NCBI GenBank assembly: GCA_905221605.1
Contig: CAJNDS010000114.1
Coordinates: 294,355-358,354, forward strand
Direction: 5' to 3'
Source of the DNA: Symbiodinium natans
Lineage: Eukaryota; Sar; Dinophyceae; Suessiales; Symbiodiniaceae
DNA: 64,000 bases
Shown piece after piece: positions 52,309-64,000 of this stretch. The notes beneath the pieces are model-generated. The model was not told where the DNA came from. It worked only from the letters and a program-made list of their open reading frames with translations, and did not search any database. Each line of letters starts with the position of its first letter. The stretch's first letter is position 1. Position numbers and translations under genes: made by a program.

Positions 52309-54692
52309 TCAGAAGTGATGGGAGTAGATCATGGCCTCGTAGGTGGGGTAAGGGTAGAGAGAGGACTCCATGAGGCTCTCTGCCTTGTCCACCTTGGCCC
52401 GGAGGGCAACCATCTGAGGCTTCACGGTGTCGCACAGGTAAGTGGCCTCGTCCGCCAGAGAGGTGTGGGGCTTCGCGGCGATGAGCGACTTCAGCTTCTC
52501 CAGCTCGTCCACGATGCTCTCGTACACCGCCTTGCGGCCGCCTGCGAGCTTGTCGAAGCCCTTGAACTTCTCCAGGTCCTTGGCACATGCTGGCATGTAG
52601 CCAGTCTCCACCATCTGGATCATGGTCTCAACCTCGCAACACATGCAGGAGATGTAGTTCTCGTACATCACTTCCTGTCGTGCCTCGGTCTCCTCCTTGG
52701 TGTAGATCTTCAGCGTCTCAAGGAGCTTGGTGTTCTTCTCGGAGCTCCAGGTAGCCACTGCCTTGGGCGTGGTGTTCAGGTTCGGCAATCCTCGCTTGCT
52801 TGCCTCAACCGGCCACTCTGCCGAGTAGCCGTTTCCGGTGAAGATGACGTGCTTGTTCTCGGAGTAGAGCTTTGCCACGGCATCGCGATGGCTCATGCCA
52901 CCCTCAATCAGGCTGGACAGGTGCGCCATGCCCGCAGACATGATCGCATTGCAGACCATGATGGGCAAGCAGCAATTCTGGGAGGAGCCGACGGCACGGA
53001 ACTCGAAGCGGTTGCCGCAGAAGGGGAACGGGGCCGTGCGATTGCGGTCCTCGACGTTGGCCTCGATGTGCATGGCAGCGCTGCAGCCCGTCGACTGCTT
53101 CTTCTTCTCGGCCTTGTAACCCAGGAGATCGCCGCCGGAGCAGATGCTCTCGACGAATGCCTCGAATCCCTGACCGGGATACAAGGAGATGATGGCAGGA
53201 GGAGCCTCCTGTGCGCCCAGTCGGTGGTCGTTGCCAGCGCTCGCCACGGTGCAGCGCACCATCTCGTTGTACCTGGTCTGAAGAACACATGCAAAAATCA
53301 GTTGCAGAAATCAGATGCAGGCCTGACCTCAAAAGAACGGACATGCTCCGAATCTGTGAGGAGGAGTAAGAGGGAGAGTGCAAGGGAGAGTGAGAGAGGG
53401 AGAGGGAGAGGGAGAGGGAGAGGGAGAGGGAGAGGGAGAAGTGCAGAGTGCAGATTGCCAGATGTGGAGAGCTGAGCGGAGATGGGAGATTGGGGGGCTG
53501 AGAGAACCCTTCGCATTCTCTCAGAGCCCAATTCTACGAACTCGCATGTTGCCCAAGAGCAACCGAGGTGCTGCGCCAGGCCGTAGGACAGGCAGGCAAT
53601 GGCCGTCACGTACAGCTTCGCACCAGCCTCGTTCTTGCCCGGGTAGAAGAAGTTCAAGCCGGTGTCGGTGCCGATGGACCAGTTGGCGTGCTTTCCGCTG
53701 CCGTTGATGCCGGCAAAGGGCTTCTCGTGGAAGAGCACCTGCAGACCCAGCTTGGCGGCTTCCCGGTTCATCACCTCCATGAAGCAGACGTTGCTGTCGC
53801 ACGACACGTTGGCGGTACGGAAGACGGGGGACATCTCATGTTGTCCCGGTGCCACCTCGTTGTGCTTCACAGCCATTGGGCACCCGATCTTCAGCATCTC
53901 AGCCTGGACAACGTCCAGCAGCTTCTGCACGCTGCCGGGGATCGCCTGGAAGTAGTTCAGGTCTCCTTGCTGATGGCGGGTAGGCAACTTGCCGAACAGC
54001 GTGCGGCCGGTGTTCACCAAGTCCGGCCGGGCCTTGAAGTGCTCGGCACTGAGCACGAAGAACTCCTGCTCCCATCCCAAGTAGCTGAACATGCACTTTG
54101 CATCGGTTCCGATTCCAATGTTCTTCAAGAGGCGCAGGCCGTGGAGGGTCACCGCATCCATCGATCGCAAGAGAGGCGTCTTCTCATCGATGCATTTTCC
54201 GAAGTGCGTGACGAAGGCACACGGAATGTACAGGCAAGCATCCATCACGAATGGAGGGGAAGAGCGGTCCCAGGTGGTGAAGGCGGCTGCGGAGTGGGTC
54301 ACTCGCAGGCCTCCATTCGGGAAGGAGGAGCCATCCGTCTCACCCTGGAAGAGGCGCTCCGCTGGCAAGCAGGCCTTCATCGGCTTGGTGATGTACTTGG
54401 AACCGAACTCCAGGTCCATGAGGGTGTCTTTCTTGAAGGCTCCAAGCATGCCGCCGACGGCGCCACCTCCGCCACGCAGGGGGAAGAACCAGTGGGCGAA
54501 GTCGATGGCACCGCGCTCGCGAGCCCATGCGAACATGGTGTCGGCGATAATCTTCATGTCGTCCTCCGGGGTTGGGGCCCCGCTGACCAGGCACTCGTTG
54601 AAGCGCTGCACGACGGCTGCAGGGAGCTTCGCTGCCATGACGGCGTCGTCGAACATGCAGGTGCCCATCGTGGTGATCGCGTCGGAGGCCAT
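52309..54692 (-). CDS. glnN: Glutamine synthetase type III, copy 1 (exons 54692-53572 and 53272-52309)
   Basis: ATP-dependent ligation of ammonium to glutamate, the entry point for nitrogen assimilation; type III enzymes are large dodecamers found in bacteria and many algae. The spliced product is 694 aa, near the usual 700-730. Family motifs: WEQEFF (207-212), KHNEVAPGQHE (276-286), FHEKPFAGINGSGKHANWS (321-339) and AGNDHRLGA..EAPPAI (386-401). Splicing proposed: CA|GC donor at 53572/53571 and ACCAG|G acceptor at 53273/53272, joining LAQ to YNEMVR and leaving a 299-bp intron with a GAGAGG repeat (53398-53440). The start at 54692 is the first ATG, preceded by TTTTGAGCC, whose AG could be a trans-splice acceptor. 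Thr293 is unique to this copy; copies 2-4 have Ala. Its 3' flank diverges from the other copies within a few bases of the stop codon. Confidence 0.93.
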
Positions 54693-55278
54693 GGCTCAAA
54701 ATGCGGGTGTGATGACCAGCCTTGCCGTGTACTTCGAGCCGAGATGACTGCCATGGGTCAGAGTGTGTCCGAATCTGACAACCACCATGTAGCGACAGAA
54801 TGTGGCAGAGTGCAAGTCCAAAGCATGCAAAAGCAACATCCATCATGTTGAGTGCCAATGCTGCGCCAAGTGACCAAGGAAGGCCAGCACCCCCGGCAAC
54901 ATCCATGATGCTCCTGAGCAAGGGGAAGAGAAAACTAGAATGGACAGACCTTCTATTCTTCAGTTCCGATCTAGACTGAGTACCAAGCACAAGGAAGGAC
55001 ACACACACACACACACAGACAGACACGCAACTTCCACGACCCGTTTGCACGCAGCATGGTGATACCTGGGTCCTACGTTGTCCTACGTGCTCCACACAAA
55101 ACATTAAACCATGTGACTCTCCAAGTCACCAAATCAAAATTTGAGATTGCCTCGCGTCAGCCTCGCGACAGCAAGAGCCGTCATGGCAAGGGTGTACGAA
55201 GTACAAAGTCACTAAGTGCAATGCACCGGAATTTGCCGGAAAAAGTCTGGCGTACAAGCGGAGTACGTTGCCTCCGGC
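54693..55278 (-). promoter_or_regulatory. Intergenic spacer between glutamine synthetase copies 2 and 1
   Basis: A 586-bp spacer with a (CA)n/CAGA repeat near 55000-55022. The spacer 57636-58219 is almost identical (584 bp; CA repeat 2 bp shorter). The copy 3 to 4 spacer (60604-61006, 403 bp) is different beyond the first 55 bp. No TATA box is evident, as expected for dinoflagellates. The TTTTGAG just before the ATG is a candidate spliced-leader acceptor; this is inference. Confidence 0.5.
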
Positions 55279-57635
55279 TCAGAAGTGATGGGAGTAGATC
55301 ATGGCCTCGTAGGTGGGGTAAGGGTAGAGAGAGGACTCCATGAGGCTCTCTGCCTTGTCCACCTTGGCCCGGAGGGCAACCATCTGAGGCTTCACGGTGT
55401 CGCACAGGTAAGTGGCCTCGTCCGCCAGAGAGGTGTGGGGCTTCGCGGCGATGAGCGACTTCAGCTTCTCCAGCTCGTCCACGATGCTCTCGTACACCGC
55501 CTTGCGGCCGCCTGCGAGCTTGTCGAAGCCCTTGAACTTCTCCAGGTCCTTGGCGCATGCTGGCATGTAGCCAGTCTCCACCATCTGGATCATGGTCTCA
55601 ACCTCGCAGCACATGCAGGAGATGTAGTTCTCGTACATCACTTCCTGTCGTGCCTCGGTCTCCTCCTTGGTGTAGATCTTCAGCGTCTCAAGGAGCTTGG
55701 TGTTCTTCTCGGAGCTCCAGGTAGCCACTGCCTTGGGCGTGGTGTTCAGGTTCGGCAATCCTCGCTTGCTTGCCTCAACCGGCCACTCTGCCGAGTAGCC
55801 GTTTCCGGTGAAGATGACGTGCTTGTTCTCGGAGTAGAGCTTTGCCACGGCATCGCGATGGCTCATGCCACCCTCAATCAGGCTGGACAGGTGCGCCATG
55901 CCCGCAGACATGATCGCATTGCAGACCATGATGGGCAAGCAGCAATTCTGGGAGGAGCCGACGGCACGGAACTCGAAGCGGTTGCCGCAGAAGGGGAACG
56001 GGGCCGTGCGATTGCGGTCCTCGACGTTGGCCTCGATGTGCATGGCAGCGCTGCAGCCCGTCGACTGCTTCTTCTTCTCGGCCTTGTAACCCAGGAGATC
56101 GCCGCCGGAGCAGATGCTCTCGACGAATGCCTCGAATCCCTGACCGGGATACAAGGAGATGATGGCAGGAGGAGCCTCCTGTGCGCCCAGTCGGTGGTCG
56201 TTGCCAGCGCTCGCCACGGTGCAGCGCACCATCTCGTTGTACCTGGTCTGAGGAACATATGCAAACTCAGCTGCAGCAATCAGATGCAGGCCTGACCTCA
56301 AAAGACATTCTGCCAGGCATCCGAATGCTCCAAGGCTGTGAGAAGGTGTGAGAGGGAGATGGAGAAGTACAGAGTGTAGAGTGCGGAGTGGAGGGTGGAC
56401 AGCTGGGAGTGGAGATGGGAGGTTGGAGGGCAAAGAGAATCCTTCGCATTCTCTCGGAGCCCAATTCTACTGACTCGCAAGTATTCGCATGTTGCCCAAG
56501 AGCAACCGAGGTGCTGCGCCAGGCCGTAGGACAGGCAGGCAATGGCCGTCACGTACAGCTTCGCACCAGCCTCGTTCTTGCCCGGGTAGAAGAAGTTCAA
56601 GCCGGTGTCGGTGCCGATGGACCAGTTGGCGTGCTTTCCGCTGCCGTTGATGCCGGCAAAGGGCTTCTCGTGGAAGAGCACCTGCAGACCCAGCTTGGCG
56701 GCTTCCCGGTTCATCACCTCCATGAAGCAGACGTTGCTGTCGCACGACACGTTGGCGGCACGGAAGACGGGGGACATCTCATGTTGTCCCGGTGCCACCT
56801 CGTTGTGCTTCACAGCCATTGGGCACCCGATCTTCAGCATCTCAGCCTGGACAACGTCCAGCAGCTTCTGCACGCTGCCGGGGATCGCCTGGAAGTAGTT
56901 CAGGTCTCCTTGCTGATGGCGGGTAGGCAACTTGCCGAACAGCGTGCGGCCGGTGTTCACCAAGTCCGGCCGGGCCTTGAAGTGCTCGGCACTGAGCACG
57001 AAGAACTCCTGCTCCCATCCCAAGTAGCTGAACATGCACTTTGCATCGGTTCCGATTCCAATGTTCTTCAAGAGGCGCAGGCCGTGGAGGGTCACCGCAT
57101 CCATCGATCGCAAGAGAGGCGTCTTCTCATCGATGCATTTTCCGAAGTGCGTGACGAAGGCACACGGAATGTACAGGCAAGCATCCATCACGAATGGAGG
57201 GGAAGAGCGGTCCCAGGTGGTGAAGGCGGCTGCGGAGTGGGTCACTCGCAGGCCTCCATTCGGGAAGGAGGAGCCATCCGTCTCACCCTGGAAGAGGCGC
57301 TCCGCTGGCAAGCAGGCCTTCATCGGCTTGGTGATGTACTTGGAACCGAACTCCAGGTCCATGAGGGTGTCTTTCTTGAAGGCTCCAAGCATGCCGCCGA
57401 CGGCGCCACCTCCGCCACGCAGGGGGAAGAACCAGTGGGCGAAGTCGATGGCACCGCGCTCGCGAGCCCATGCGAACATGGTGTCGGCGATAATCTTCAT
57501 GTCGTCCTCTGGGGTTGGGGCCCCGCTGACCAGGCACTCGTTGAAGCGCTGCACGACGGCTGCAGGGAGCTTCGCTGCCATGACGGCGTCGTCGAACATG
57601 CAGGTGCCCATCGTGGTGATCGCGTCGGAGGCCAT
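55279..57635 (-). CDS. glnN: Glutamine synthetase type III, copy 2 (exons 57635-56515 and 56242-55279)
   Basis: Same 694-aa product and exon lengths (1121 and 964 nt) as the other copies. Its 272-bp intron is the odd one out: it lacks most of the GAGAGG repeat and carries an extra GCGAATACTT-type segment at the start of the divergent part. Exon 1 shares silent variants with copy 1 (CATCGGCTTGG, TTTCCGAAGTG). Exon 2 shares silent variants with copy 4 (TTGGCGCATG, CTCGCAGCAC). The upstream 580 bp are nearly identical to those of copy 1, differing in a CA repeat length. The gene appears intact and is probably transcribed as part of a same-strand array. Confidence 0.93.
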
Positions 57636-58219
57636 GGCTCAAAATGCGGGTGTGATGACCAGCCTTGCCGTGTACTTCGAGCCGAGATGACTGCCATGGG
57701 TCAGAGTGTGTCCGAATCTGACAACCACCATGTAGCGACAGAATGTGGCAGAGTGCAAGTCCAAAGCATGCAAAAGCAACATCCATCATGTTGAGTGCCA
57801 ATGCTGCGCCAAGTGACCAAGGAAGGCCAGCACCCCCGGCAACATCCATGATGCTCCTGAGCAAGGGGAAGAGAAAACTAGAATGGACAGACCTTCTATT
57901 CTTCAGTTCCGATCTAGACTGAGTACCAAGCACAAGGAAGGACACACACACACACACAGACAGACACGCAACTTCCACGACCCGTTTGCACGCAGCATGG
58001 TGATACCTGGGTCCTACGTTGTCCTACGTGCTCCACACAAAACATTAAACCATGTGACTCTCCAAGTCACCAAATCAAAATTTGAGATTGCCTCGCGTCA
58101 GCCTCGCGACAGCAAGAGCCGTCATGGCAAGGGTGTACGAAGTACAAAGTCACTAAGTGCAATGCACCGGAATTTGCCGGAAAAAGTCTGGCGTACAAGC
58201 GGAGTACGTTGCCTCCGGC

Positions 58220-60603
58220 TCAGAAGTGATGGGAGTAGATCATGGCCTCGTAGGTGGGGTAAGGGTAGAGAGAGGACTCCATGAGGCTCTCTGCCTTGTC
58301 CACCTTGGCCCGGAGGGCAACCATCTGAGGCTTCACGGTGTCGCACAGGTAAGTGGCCTCGTCCGCCAGAGAGGTGTGGGGCTTCGCGGCGATGAGCGAC
58401 TTCAGCTTCTCCAGCTCGTCCACGATGCTCTCGTACACCGCCTTGCGGCCGCCTGCGAGCTTGTCGAAGCCCTTGAACTTCTCCAGGTCCTTGGCACATG
58501 CTGGCATGTAGCCAGTCTCCACCATCTGGATCATGGTCTCAACCTCGCAACACATGCAGGAGATGTAGTTCTCGTACATCACTTCCTGTCGTGCCTCGGT
58601 CTCCTCCTTGGTGTAGATCTTCAGCGTCTCAAGGAGCTTGGTGTTCTTCTCGGAGCTCCAGGTAGCCACTGCCTTGGGCGTGGTGTTCAGGTTCGGCAAT
58701 CCTCGCTTGCTTGCCTCAACCGGCCACTCTGCCGAGTAGCCGTTTCCGGTGAAGATGACGTGCTTGTTCTCGGAGTAGAGCTTTGCCACGGCATCGCGAT
58801 GGCTCATGCCACCCTCAATCAGGCTGGACAGGTGCGCCATGCCCGCAGACATGATCGCATTGCAGACCATGATGGGCAAGCAGCAATTCTGGGAGGAGCC
58901 GACGGCACGGAACTCGAAGCGGTTGCCGCAGAAGGGGAACGGGGCCGTGCGATTGCGGTCCTCGACGTTGGCCTCGATGTGCATGGCAGCGCTGCAGCCC
59001 GTCGACTGCTTCTTCTTCTCGGCCTTGTAACCCAGGAGATCGCCGCCGGAGCAGATGCTCTCGACGAATGCCTCGAATCCCTGACCGGGATACAAGGAGA
59101 TGATGGCAGGAGGAGCCTCCTGTGCGCCCAGTCGGTGGTCGTTGCCAGCGCTCGCCACGGTGCAGCGCACCATCTCGTTGTACCTGGTCTGAGGAACACA
59201 TGCAAAAATCAGTTGCAGCAATCAGATGCAGGCCTGACCTCAAAAGAACGGACATGCTCCGAATCTGTGAGGAGGAGTAAGAGGGAGAGTGCAAGGGAGA
59301 GTGAGAGAGGGAGAGGGAGAGGGAGAGGGAGAGGGAGAGGGAGAGGGAGAAGTGCAGAGTGCAGATTGCCAGATGTGGAGAGCTGAGCGGAGATGGGAGA
59401 TTGGGGGGCTGAGAGAACCCTTCGCATTCTCTCAGAGCCCAATTCTACGAACTCGCATGTTGCCCAAGAGCAACCGAGGTGCTGCGCCAGGCCGTAGGAC
59501 AGGCAGGCAATGGCCGTCACGTACAGCTTCGCACCAGCCTCGTTCTTGCCCGGGTAGAAGAAGTTCAACCCGGTGTCGGTGCCGATGGACCAGTTGGCGT
59601 GCTTTCCGCTGCCGTTGATGCCGGCAAAGGGCTTCTCGTGGAAGAGCACCTGCAGACCCAGCTTGGCGGCTTCCCGGTTCATCACCTCCATGAAGCAGAC
59701 GTTGCTGTCGCACGACACGTTGGCGGCACGGAAGACGGGGGACATCTCATGTTGTCCCGGTGCCACCTCGTTGTGCTTCACAGCCATTGGGCACCCGATC
59801 TTCAGCATCTCAGCCTGGACAACGTCCAGCAGCTTCTGCACGCTGCCGGGGATCGCCTGGAAGTAGTTCAGGTCTCCTTGCTGATGGCGGGTAGGCAACT
59901 TGCCGAACAGCGTGCGGCCGGTGTTCACCAAGTCCGGCCGGGCCTTGAAGTGCTCGGCACTGAGCACGAAGAACTCCTGCTCCCATCCCAAGTAGCTGAA
60001 CATGCACTTTGCATCGGTTCCGATTCCAATGTTCTTCAAGAGGCGCAGGCCGTGGAGGGTCACCGCATCCATCGATCGCAAGAGAGGCGTCTTCTCATCG
60101 ATGCATTTTCCAAAGTGCGTGACGAAGGCACACGGAATGTACAGGCAAGCATCCATCACGAATGGAGGGGAAGAGCGGTCCCAGGTGGTGAAGGCGGCTG
60201 CGGAGTGGGTCACTCGCAGGCCTCCATTCGGGAAGGAGGAGCCATCCGTCTCACCCTGGAAGAGGCGCTCCGCTGGCAAGCAGGCCTTCATGGGCTTGGT
60301 GATGTACTTGGAACCGAACTCCAGGTCCATGAGGGTGTCTTTCTTGAAGGCTCCGAGCATGCCGCCGACGGCGCCACCTCCGCCACGCAGGGGGAAGAAC
60401 CAGTGGGCGAAGTCGATGGCACCGCGCTCGCGAGCCCATGCGAACATGGTGTCGGCGATAATCTTCATGTCGTCCTCCGGGGTTGGGGCCCCGCTGACCA
60501 GGCACTCGTTGAAGCGCTGCACGACGGCTGCAGGGAGCTTCGCTGCCATGACGGCGTCGTCGAACATGCAGGTGCCCATCGTGGTGATCGCGTCGGAGGC
60601 CAT
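58220..60603 (-). CDS. glnN: Glutamine synthetase type III, copy 3 (exons 60603-59483 and 59183-58220)
   Basis: Intact 694-aa type III glutamine synthetase with all family motifs. The 299-bp intron carries the GAGAGG minisatellite and is close to that of copy 1. Exon 2 shares silent variants with copy 1 (TTGGCACATG, CTCGCAACAC), while exon 1 shares variants with copy 4 (CATGGGCTTGG, TTTCCAAAGTG). This copy is therefore a mosaic of two sequence types. The upstream region matches copies 1 and 2 only for about 55 bp before the ATG, then diverges. Confidence 0.93.
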
Positions 60604-61006
60604 GGCTCAAAATGCGGGTGTGATGACCAGCCTTGCCGTGTACTTCGAGCCGAGATGACTGCCACGTGTCATAGTCATGCGTGTCCTCTTCTCTGTCTGA
60701 TGAGCACTCTCCTTTGTCACCTGAGCACCTGCACCTCGGCCGACCCCTGGTCCTTTGCATCCAGAGAGCCGAAATCTCACAAACCTTCCCCCAGCCAATA
60801 CAAAGATCCCAACACTCTTCGCACGCCACTTTTGCCACAGCACGGCAGGTGCCTACAGTGTCCTACGCTCTCCACACAAGACCTTAAACAATGTGACTCT
60901 CCAAGTCACCAAATCAAAATTTGGAGATTGCCTTGCGACGGCAAAGCTGTCATGGCAAGGGTGAATCAGATGCTAAACTAAAAGTGTTGAGTACGTTGCC
61001 TCCGGC

Positions 61007-63407
61007 TCAGAAGTGATGGGAGTAGATCATGGCCTCGTAGGTGGGGTAAGGATAAAGAGAGGACTCCATGAGGCTCTCTGCCTTGTCCACCTTGGCCCGG
61101 AGGGCAACCATCTGAGGCTTCACGGTGTCGCACAGGTAAGTGGCCTCGTCCGCCAGAGAGGTGTGGGGCTTCGCGGCGATGAGCGACTTCAGCTTCTCCA
61201 GCTCGTCCACGATGCTCTCGTACACCGCCTTGCGGCCGCCTGCGAGCTTGTCGAAGCCCTTGAACTTCTCCAGGTCCTTGGCGCATGCTGGCATGTAGCC
61301 AGTCTCCACCATCTGGATCATGGTCTCAACCTCGCAGCACATGCAGGAGATGTAGTTCTCGTACATCACTTCCTGTCGTGCCTCGGTCTCCTCCTTGGTG
61401 TAGATCTTCAGCGTCTCAAGGAGCTTGGTGTTCTTCTCGGAGCTCCAGGTAGCCACTGCCTTGGGCGTGGTGTTCAGGTTCGGCAATCCTCGCTTGCTTG
61501 CCTCAACCGGCCACTCTGCCGAGTAGCCGTTTCCGGTGAAGATGACGTGCTTGTTCTCGGAGTAGAGCTTTGCCACGGCATCGCGATGGCTCATGCCACC
61601 CTCAATCAGGCTGGACAGGTGCGCCATGCCCGCAGACATGATCGCATTGCAGACCATGATGGGCAAGCAGCAATTCTGGGAGGAGCCGACGGCACGGAAC
61701 TCGAAGCGGTTGCCGCAGAAGGGGAACGGGGCCGTGCGATTGCGGTCCTCGACGTTGGCCTCGATGTGCATGGCAGCGCTGCAGCCCGTCGACTGCTTCT
61801 TCTTCTCGGCCTTGTAACCCAGGAGATCGCCGCCGGAGCAGATGCTCTCGACGAATGCCTCGAATCCCTGACCGGGATACAAGGAGATGATGGCAGGAGG
61901 AGCCTCCTGTGCGCCCAGTCGGTGGTCGTTGCCAGCGCTCGCCACGGTGCAGCGCACCATCTCGTTGTACCTGGTCTGAGGAACAGATGCAAAAATCAGC
62001 TGCAGCAATCAGATGCAGGCCTGACCTCAAAAGAACGGACATGCTCCGAATCTGTGAGGAGGAGTAAGAGGGAGAGTGCAGGGAGAGTGAGAGAGGGAGA
62101 GGGAGAGGGAGAGGGAGAGGGAGAGGGAGAGGGAGAGGGAGAGGGAGAGGGAGAAGTGCAGAGTGCAGATTGCCAGATGTGGAGAGCTGAGCGGAGATGG
62201 GAGATTGGGGGGCTGAGAGAACCCTTCGCATTCTCTCAGAGCCCAATTCTACGAACTCGCATGTTGCCCAAGAGCAACCGAGGTGCTGCGCCAGGCCGTA
62301 GGACAGGCAGGCAATGGCCGTCACGTACAGCTTCGCACCAGCCTCGTTCTTGCCCGGGTAGAAGAAGTTCAAGCCGGTGTCGGTGCCGATGGACCAGTTG
62401 GCGTGCTTTCCGCTGCCGTTGATGCCGGCAAAGGGCTTCTCGTGGAAGAGCACCTGCAGACCCAGCTTGGCGGCTTCCCGGTTCATCACCTCCATGAAGC
62501 AGACGTTGCTGTCGCACGACACGTTGGCGGCACGGAAGACGGGGGACATCTCATGTTGTCCCGGTGCCACCTCGTTGTGCTTCACAGCCATTGGGCACCC
62601 GATCTTCAGCATCTCAGCCTGGACAACGTCCAGCAGCTTCTGCACGCTGCCGGGGATCGCCTGGAAGTAGTTCAGGTCTCCTTGCTGATGGCGGGTAGGC
62701 AACTTGCCGAACAGCGTGCGGCCGGTGTTCACCAAGTCCGGCCGGGCCTTGAAGTGCTCGGCACTGAGCACGAAGAACTCCTGCTCCCATCCCAAGTAGC
62801 TGAACATGCACTTTGCATCGGTTCCGATTCCGATGTTCTTCAAGAGGCGCAGGCCATGGAGGGTCACCGCATCCATCGATCGCAAGAGAGGCGTCTTCTC
62901 ATCGATGCATTTTCCAAAGTGCGTGACGAAGGCACACGGAATGTACAGGCAAGCATCCATCACGAATGGAGGAGAAGAGCGGTCCCAGGTGGTGAAGGCG
63001 GCTGCGGAGTGGGTCACTCGCAGGCCTCCATTCGGGAAGGAGGAGCCATCCGTCTCGCCCTGGAAGAGGCGCTCCGCTGGCAAGCAGGCCTTCATGGGCT
63101 TGGTGATGTACTTGGAACCGAACTCCAGGTCCATGAGGGTGTCCTTCTTGAAGGCTCCGAGCATGCCGCCGACGGCGCCACCTCCGCCACGCAGGGGGAA
63201 GAACCAGTGGGCGAAGTCGATGGCACCGCGCTCGCGAGCCCATGCGAACATGGTGTCGGCGATAATCTTCATGTCGTCCTCCGGGGTTGGGGCCCCGCTG
63301 ACCAGGCACTCGTTGAAGCGCTGCACGACGGCTGCAGGGAGCTTCGCTGCCATGACGGCGTCGTCGAACATGCAGGTGCCCATCGTGGTGATCGCGTCGG
63401 AGGCCAT
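61007..63407 (-). CDS. glnN: Glutamine synthetase type III, copy 4 (exons 63407-62287 and 61970-61007)
   Basis: Intact 694-aa product, the first gene of the array in the direction of transcription. The intron is 316 bp, the longest, because the GAGAGG repeat has more units (62094-62155). Sequence identity with copies 1-3 stops about 9 bases upstream of the ATG: the flank reads CACACTTTGAGCC instead of CGCATTTTGAGCC, and then differs completely. So only TTTGAGCCATGG is shared around the start. The unspliced frame stays open through part of the intron in another phase, which is not biologically meaningful. Confidence 0.93.
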
Positions 63408-64000
63408 GGCTCAAAGTGTGCCTAGCGGCCGAGCTCAGAAGACAAGGAAAACTTTGGAGCCAATGCTGACACACCGATGCACTAACCCCTCATGCATGTC
63501 ATGCAGGCGTTGACTGTCGGAGACTGCTTCAGACTGCCACCGTCTCCTCCGACTCTTCTGGCATGGCGAGGAGCAGCTACCGAGGCCATGTGCTCGCGGC
63601 AGCACCCATCATGCATGGACAGGGTGCTGAGTATGGACTTGGACTGTAAGGTTGGCTTCGTGCAATCAAATCCTGCGAGCACGGTGAAGCACACTGCAGT
63701 ACCACTGGTCCCATGCCAACATGCATCACTACAGCGGTGCGCAGACGCAAAGCCCTCTACAGGTCTCAGCCAAGCAACTGGCGGCAGGCGAACGTTCAGC
63801 ACTTCTGGCCCCCAACGTCCAATCAGGAAGACGGCAGAAGGCACCGAAGGAAGCACCCTAAACCCTAAACCCTAAACCCCAAACCCTGACCTCCAAAGCT
63901 CCCCAGTGCCTTGGGCCCATGCTGGGACAGCGTGCCTACGCGCCGGACCCGGTATCGGGGCATCACCTTGCAGGAGTGTGTAATCGTGCACAGCGACCCA
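63408..64000. other. Flank upstream of the glutamine synthetase array
   Basis: Unique sequence with a short CCCTAAA array at 63857-63886. Open frames exist on both strands, but nothing is recognisable. Confidence 0.5.

Noticed and set aside
54680-54715. TGGCTCAA on the plus strand before the glutamine synthetase genes, resembling part of the dinoflagellate spliced leader
   Set aside because: It is on the strand opposite to transcription and is only 8 bases. The sense strand has TTTTGAGCC, which is at best an acceptor, not a spliced-leader relic.
53568-54851. Long plus-strand open frames (427-500 codons) opposite each glutamine synthetase gene
   Set aside because: They are antisense shadows of GC-rich coding exons, repeated identically in each copy, with no family resemblance. 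The minus-strand product has all glutamine synthetase III motifs.

Overview
The window looks like nuclear DNA of a dinoflagellate, most likely a Symbiodiniaceae alga. Four things point there. Short Arabidopsis-type telomere-like arrays (TTTAGGG/CCCTAAA) are scattered in both orientations. Splice sites follow an AG|G rule, with GC and GA donors as well as GT. There is a very large copia-type retrotransposon. There is also a same-strand tandem array of almost identical eukaryotic type III glutamine synthetase genes. Species cannot be told from sequence alone.

Layout. 1-9.5 kb: telomere-like arrays interleaved with tiny minus-strand exons. Eleven of these join in phase into part of a Lon-type protease (9356 down to 5021), and a second, unrecognised alpha-helical gene follows (4753 down to 1254). 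9.5-16.4 kb: 5' part of a copia-type element (copy A), cut off by a 100-N assembly gap. 16.5-23 kb: dense telomere-like arrays plus minus-strand exon islands, including an ankyrin exon and a membrane-segment exon. 23,073-35,101: a complete element of the same family (copy B) with two identical 154-bp LTRs and one uninterrupted 3701-residue Gag-Pol frame. 35-47 kb: microsatellites, more arrays and scattered minus-strand exons. 47-50.2 kb: a minus-strand split gene encoding SAP and S1 modules. 51-52 kb: more repeats. 52,309-63,407: four tandem minus-strand glutamine synthetase III genes, each with one intron.

Every host coding segment I could support is on the minus strand, as expected for unidirectional dinoflagellate gene arrays; only the retrotransposons read on the plus strand. 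The most interesting content is (i) the retroelement polyprotein, which carries a cytosine-C5-methyltransferase-like module and a 2-oxoglutarate/Fe(II)-dioxygenase-like module besides the standard enzymes; (ii) two small inverted-repeat element families with 4-bp target duplications; (iii) the Lon gene broken into exons of 24-66 nt; and (iv) telomere-like arrays that sit inside introns and sometimes start exactly at an exon edge. Exon boundaries and domain calls were read by eye and not verified by alignment or transcripts.
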